Shown here one piece after another: positions 13,940-18,376 of a stretch of 18,376 bases of DNA. The notes beneath the pieces were generated by a model, which ran no database searches, was not told where the DNA came from, and saw only the letters and a program-made list of their open reading frames with translations. Within the stretch, counting starts at the first letter, position 1, and the number at the start of each line of letters is the position of its first letter. This DNA comes from Planctomycetales bacterium (GTDB taxonomy: Bacteria; Planctomycetota; Planctomycetia; Pirellulales; Thermoguttaceae), in the NCBI GenBank assembly GCA_007119795.1, contig SKOZ01000010.1:1-18376 (forward strand). Reading direction: 5' to 3'. Made by a program: the position numbers and the translations under genes.

Positions 13940-14359
13940 CTGCCCCGCGCGGAACGAGTTCCACCGCGCGTTGAGCAATGCAGCGGCGCTCCGATCGCAA
14001 GTACCTCGCCCGTTCGACGCCCGCGCCCGCCCTCTCCAAGGTGGAGAGGGTGGGCGCTTACTATTTGGGAGGGCCCGCAGAGGATCGAGGGGTCGGATGC
14101 CCTGGGATTGAGGTAGGCCGAATTCAGCAGTAGCAGTTTCCGCTTGGGGCGAAGGGCTTGGGCAGGGAGCAAACGATTCCCGCTGGCGGAGGCGGCGGCA
14201 AGACAGGCAAGAGCGGCGCCAGGGGGGCTTTGTGAATTGCTTGCCAAGTGGCACGGTTCGGGGTGGAATCAGGGAGGCTGGCGTGCCGATGCAGATGATG
14301 GGGTATAGCCGATCCGTTCTCCAGTGGAGGAGCGCGGCGCGGGCCGCGCGGGGGACCGT
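13940..14359. other. Intergenic region after the M56 gene
   Basis: About 420 bases hold no supported gene. The main feature is the 15-bp stem-loop at 14024-14056. The right half (about 14110-14310) has somewhat lower GC, with phrases such as AGTGGCACGGTTCGGGGTGG that resemble the linker motif, and may be decayed repeat DNA. TATAGC at 14304-14309 is a weak -10 candidate for the following gene, with no matching -35. Confidence 0.5.
14024..14056 (+). terminator. Strong stem-loop downstream of the M56 gene
   Basis: CGCCCGCCCTCTCCA (14024-14038) pairs with TGGAGAGGGTGGGCG (14042-14056) over 15 bp with one G-U pair and a three-base AGG loop. It sits 85 bases after the M56 stop and is the strongest hairpin noticed in the window. 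The following bases (CTTACTATTT) are not a U run, so it may end transcription factor-dependently, protect the 3' end, or be a dispersed repeat. Confidence 0.5.
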
Positions 14360-15535
14360 ATGCAGTTTCGGCACAGTGGTCAAGGCAACGGACGCCGCCG
14401 CCGTGTCCTCACCGAGCCCTTGTTGGCTGGCGGGACGCCGCCGCGAGGGACGACTCCCCGCGGAGCGGCGGGCGGGGCCGTTCGCCGCCTTGGCCCGAAC
14501 TACGGCGATGCTGCGTTCCTCGAGCACATCCACCGCCTGACCGACCTGATCCCCACGGGCGGCCTCGCCTGGGCGGCCGCTTTCGCCGCCGGGGGAACGC
14601 TCCTGGGCGCCGTGGCCGCGCTCGACTGGTGGGTAACCCTCTGGGCCGTGGGTACGCTGGGCGGGCCGCTGGCTGCCTTCTCCCTCGACCATGGGGGCGG
14701 ACTGGCCCGTTGGCTGTCGTCCGCCTTGTTGCTCCTCGGCGCGGCGGTCTCAACGATCGTCTACCTCGTCCGCCAGCACCGGGTGGACGACTACCAGGGG
14801 CGCTACCGCATCTGGCTCTGGGCGGCCCTCTTCGCCGTGGCCTGGAGCGCGGGGCAGACGGCCGCCCTGGGAGAGGATTTCGCGCGGGTGATGACGCACG
14901 TCACCGGCACGGCGCTGGCTGCCGACGGAGCGGCCTGGTCGCTCTTGCCCGCCGCATTCCTCGTGATGGGATTGGGCACGCGGTTGGTGGCCGACGTCTG
15001 GTACTGCCGTTCGGCCGTTGCTCTGCTCGCGGCGGCCGGTCTCGCCCTTGCGGCGGCCGCGGCGGCGCGAATGGGTTGGTTCTCCGTCGAGACATATCTC
15101 TCGCCGACGGCCCTGGCCAGTCTGGCGGCGCTCGGCGGGCACCTCGGGTTTCTCCTGGCCGCGGGCCGGTACGCCCGTTACGTGATCCTCGACGCCAAGG
15201 GCCTTCTTCCTCGCCGCACCGCCGGGGACCAGGAGGCCGCCCCGCGCACTTCCCTTCCCACCGACTGCGGCGACAACGACGTCCTGGTCCATCCTCCGCA
15301 CCGAGTACCCCGCCCGCTGGGCCGTTCCGCCGGGGTGGGCGACGAAGAAGAACCGGAGTGGGGGGAGGACGACGCGCCGGAAGCGTCGGCTCCGGCCAGC
15401 CAGCCAACGGAAAGGGCCGCGCCCACTACCACCGCGAATGCGCAAACCGTGGGCCGCACGTTGACCAGGGCTGAAAAAAAGGCCCTCCGCAAGCGGCTGG
15501 AAAAGATGCGCAAGCAGCGGGAGGGCCGTTCGTAG
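14360..15535 (+). CDS. Hypothetical polytopic membrane protein
   Basis: This 391-residue protein is not of a family I recognise. After a basic, Gly/Pro-rich N-terminal segment (1-55) come roughly seven hydrophobic segments at about 70-90, 93-111, 117-137, 151-170, 192-212, 218-238 and 250-272. A long hydrophilic tail (about 280-391) is first Pro/Asp/Glu-rich and then ends in a highly basic helix (RAEKKALRKRLEKMRKQR), as expected for a cytoplasmic tail touching lipid or nucleic acid. ATG 14360 has GGGGGA about five bases upstream and is preferred to 14324. A strong hairpin separates it from the M56 gene; gltX follows after about 200 bases with its own promoter candidate. No catalytic motif was seen; a clade-specific envelope protein is the safest reading. 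Confidence 0.72.
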   Translation: MQFRHSGQGNGRRRRVLTEPLLAGGTPPRGTTPRGAAGGAVRRLGPNYGDAAFLEHIHRLTDLIPTGGLAWAAAFAAGGTLLGAVAALDWWVTLWAVGTLGGPLAAFSLDHGGGLARWLSSALLLLGAAVSTIVYLVRQHRVDDYQGRYRIWLWAALFAVAWSAGQTAALGEDFARVMTHVTGTALAADGAAWSLLPAAFLVMGLGTRLVADVWYCRSAVALLAAAGLALAAAAAARMGWFSVETYLSPTALASLAALGGHLGFLLAAGRYARYVILDAKGLLPRRTAGDQEAAPRTSLPTDCGDNDVLVHPPHRVPRPLGRSAGVGDEEEPEWGEDDAPEASAPASQPTERAAPTTTANAQTVGRTLTRAEKKALRKRLEKMRKQREGRS

Positions 15536-15556
15536 GCCGATTGGTGGGTAACCGGC

Positions 15557-15585
15557 TGGACAGTGCGGCGCGAATCGCATATCGT
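15557..15585 (+). promoter_or_regulatory. Candidate promoter for gltX
   Basis: TGGACA (15557-15562, 5 of 6 to TTGACA) and TATCGT (15580-15585, 4 of 6 to TATAAT) are 17 bases apart, placing a start near 15592 and a leader of about 150 bases before gltX. The -10 is weak, so this is tentative. The leader shows no recognised T-box or riboswitch. Confidence 0.35.
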
Positions 15586-15739
15586 TCTCGTTCTTACGGC
15601 GATATCGCTCGCCGGTGCCCGCACGGCGACCAGACACCGTCTCCTCGAAGCCGAGATGGCCGGCGACAGTACCCGGCATCCGCCGGCAGGGTATGCACCG
15701 CCTTCCCCGTTTCGCGAGCCACGTCTTCCGTCGAGGCCC

Positions 15740-17311
15740 ATGACCGTCCGCACCCGTTTCGCCCCCAGTCCCACCGGTTACCTCCACATCGGCGGGGTCC
15801 GCACAGCCCTTTTCTGCTGGCTCTTTGCCCGCCGGCATGGGGGCCGGTTCATCCTCCGCATCGACGACACGGATCAGCAGCGGAACGTCGAGGAGGCCCT
15901 TCGGCCGATTCTCGAAGGGCTCCGCTGGCTGGGAATCGAATGGGACGAGGGTCCCGAGGTGGGCGGTCCCCATCTCCCCTATTTCCAGTCACAGCGGTCG
16001 GCACGGTACCGGGCGGCGGTGGAGAGGCTACTCGAAAAGGGGCTGGCCTACCGCGACTTCGCCCGCCCCGAGGAAGTCCAGGAGGAGCGCGAAGCGGCCC
16101 TCGCCGAGAAGCGGCCCTTCGTCTACAGCCGCCGCTACATGGCCGAGAACGACGCCGAGGCGGCCCGCTTCGAGGGCCAGGGCCGCAAGGGTGTGGTGCG
16201 ATTGAAGATGCCCCGGGAGGGGAAACTGGTCATCGACGATCTGGTCCGCGGGCCCGTCGAGTTCGAATGGGCGGCGGAGCAGGACCACGTCGTCCAGCGG
16301 ACCGACGGCTCCTGCCTGTACCACCTGGCCAGCGTCGTCGACGATGCCGAGATGGGCATCACCCACGTCATCCGCGCGGAGGAGCACCTCTCGAACACCC
16401 CTCGGCAGGTCTTCATCGCCCGAGGGCTGGGTTACGAGGAGCCGGCCTGCGCCCACCTCCCCTTCGTGGCCGAGCCGGGGAGCAAGACCAAGCTCAGCAA
16501 GCGGAAGCTGGCCAAGTACCTCAAGGGTCGCGACTTCGCTCAGATGGTCGAGCACGGCAGGGCGATCGCCGCCAGGCTGGGGATCGAGGTCGACGAGGAG
16601 ACCTTCAACCCCGTGGTGGTCGACTTCTACCGCACGGTGGGGTATCTGCCGGAAGCCATCGTCAACTACCTGGCGCTCCTCGGCTGGTCGCTCGACGACC
16701 GCACCGATCACTTCACCGGCGAGGCGCTGGTCGAGAGCTTCTCGCTGGAGCGGGTGAACCGCTCTCCGGCGGCCTTCGATCCCCAGAAGCTGCGGGCCTT
16801 CCAGGATCGCCACATGCAGGCGGTTCCCGTGGAAAGGAAGGTGGCCCTGGTGCTCCCCTTCCTCGAGCAGGCCGGGTGGGTGGCCTCGCCGCCGAGCGAC
16901 GAGGTCGCCGCGCGGCTGGCCCGAATCGTGGAAGCCCTCGGCGATCGACTCAAGGTGGCCGGCGACATCCTCGACTACCGGTATTTCTTCACCGCCGACG
17001 AAGCCTTAAGCTACGATGAGAAGGCCTTTGCCAAGCGGGTCGGGGCACCGGGGGCGGCGGAGCTGCTGGCCGATTACCGCGGGCGGCTGGCGGAGATCGA
17101 GCCCTTCGACGCCGCAAGCCTCGAGGCGATGACCAAGCAGTTCGTGGCCGACCGCGGCCTGGGGCTGGGGGCCATCGTCCATGCCGGCCGCCTGGCGGTG
17201 ACCGGTTCTCCGGTCGGCCCCGGGCTCTTCGACTGCCTGGAGATCGTCGGCCGCGAAGGGTGCTTGAGGCGGATCGACCGCGCCCTGGCACGGGTCGCCG
17301 AGAAACCGTAA
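15740..17311 (+). CDS. gltX: Glutamate--tRNA ligase
   Basis: GluRS charges tRNA(Glu) in the cytoplasm. This 523-residue class I synthetase begins [19 protein letters not shown], with the HIGH-type signature at residues 16-19. It continues with [21 protein letters not shown], and [22 protein letters not shown] followed by YHLASVVDD. The KMSKS-type signature is KLSKR (251-255). Between KLSKR and the conserved [16 protein letters not shown] there are about 45 residues, whereas typical GluRS has about 15-20, so this enzyme has an insertion right after the catalytic loop. An all-helical anticodon-binding region follows. The frame is open upstream to 15563, but the family start is clearly at 15740. 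A GlnRS gene follows directly, so a strictly tRNA(Glu)-specific enzyme is expected, though this is inference. Confidence 0.95.
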   Translation: MTVRTRFAPSPTGYLHIGGVRTALFCWLFARRHGGRFILRIDDTDQQRNVEEALRPILEGLRWLGIEWDEGPEVGGPHLPYFQSQRSARYRAAVERLLEKGLAYRDFARPEEVQEEREAALAEKRPFVYSRRYMAENDAEAARFEGQGRKGVVRLKMPREGKLVIDDLVRGPVEFEWAAEQDHVVQRTDGSCLYHLASVVDDAEMGITHVIRAEEHLSNTPRQVFIARGLGYEEPACAHLPFVAEPGSKTKLSKRKLAKYLKGRDFAQMVEHGRAIAARLGIEVDEETFNPVVVDFYRTVGYLPEAIVNYLALLGWSLDDRTDHFTGEALVESFSLERVNRSPAAFDPQKLRAFQDRHMQAVPVERKVALVLPFLEQAGWVASPPSDEVAARLARIVEALGDRLKVAGDILDYRYFFTADEALSYDEKAFAKRVGAPGAAELLADYRGRLAEIEPFDAASLEAMTKQFVADRGLGLGAIVHAGRLAVTGSPVGPGLFDCLEIVGREGCLRRIDRALARVAEKP

Positions 17312-17345
17312 CCGTGGGCGGCGAGTCCCGTCCTCCCGAGTTCCG

Positions 17346-17367
17346 GCTGAATTCCTGCGAATTCAGC
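17346..17367. repeat. Perfect hairpin between gltX and glnS
   Basis: GCTGAATTC (17346-17354) and GAATTCAGC (17359-17367) form a 9-bp perfect stem with a CTGC loop, 35 bases after the gltX stop. No U run follows, so it is a poor intrinsic terminator; being symmetrical, it may be a REP-like element or a processing site. Confidence 0.5.
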
Positions 17368-17378
17368 TACGGCGACCT

Positions 17379-17406
17379 GAAAACCGAAAACTGAAAACCG
17401 AAAACT
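17379..17406 (+). repeat. Tandem 14-mer directly before glnS
   Basis: GAAAACCGAAAACT occurs twice in exact tandem (17379-17392 and 17393-17406), ending two bases before the glnS ATG. It is strikingly AT-rich for this DNA and takes the place of a Shine-Dalgarno site. Similar GAAAACNGAAAAC microrepeats are, to my recollection, common in planctomycete intergenic DNA. Confidence 0.7.
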
Positions 17407-17408
17407 CC

Positions 17409-18376
<968 letters not shown>

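Noticed and set aside
14232..14540. 102-codon plus frame before the polytopic protein
   Set aside because: Overlaps the better-supported gene start at 14360, has no ribosome site and reads Arg/Ala/Ser-rich.
12893..14692. 599-codon minus frame across the M56 coiled coil
   Set aside because: A coiled coil rich in Glu/Arg codons leaves its antisense frames open as Leu/Pro/Ala/Arg text; no start context or domain.

Overview
The window is high-GC bacterial DNA, most likely from a planctomycete (Pirellulales-like). The lineage call rests on four things: a Minf_1886-type gene (a family known mainly from Planctomycetes and Verrucomicrobia), a BlaI regulator paired with an M56 protease carrying a long coiled coil, few strong Shine-Dalgarno sites, and intergenic DNA full of short hairpins and microrepeats. 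It is ordinary chromosome: no CRISPR array, rRNA, tRNA or intact insertion sequence was seen.

Layout. Bases 1-1541 (minus) hold a two-gene operon: a DUF1611/DgcN-type acyl-amino-acid gene followed by an enolase-superfamily dipeptide epimerase (DgcA-like) that runs off the left edge. A 630-base spacer with a REP-like hairpin and a TATAAT promoter precedes a plus-strand pair: larE (sacrificial sulfur transferase) and a translationally coupled gene for an unknown membrane-anchored exported protein. The 3' end of the latter overlaps convergent ispG (isoprenoid synthesis) by 77 bases. Divergent from ispG is a short type II/IV secretion ATPase.

At about 7250 there is a break. The start of a nitrilase-family gene (plus) runs directly into the truncated 3' side of an FAD-dependent oxidoreductase (minus). 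This is either a rearrangement or a contig misjoin. Right of it, on the minus strand, lie a secreted GH5-like glycoside hydrolase, a Minf_1886-family gene and ricT.

From 10770 rightwards genes read plus. A sigma70-like promoter is covered by two abutting 14-bp dyads (probable BlaI operator), followed by blaI and a large M56 protease gene. That gene seems to contain a second, internal translation start with its own signal peptide, which would release a separate exported coiled-coil protein. Then come an unknown polytopic membrane protein, gltX and the first two thirds of glnS.

How the genes fit together. BlaI and M56 form a self-contained sensing and derepression module whose input is unknown. 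The DgcN/DgcA pair probably handles D-glutamate or dipeptide stereochemistry. The remaining genes are mostly housekeeping (ispG, gltX, glnS, ricT) or clade-specific unknowns. The best leads for something new are the M56 coiled-coil module with its operator, the exported protein coupled to larE, the expanded catalytic-loop region of GltX, and the 7250 junction.
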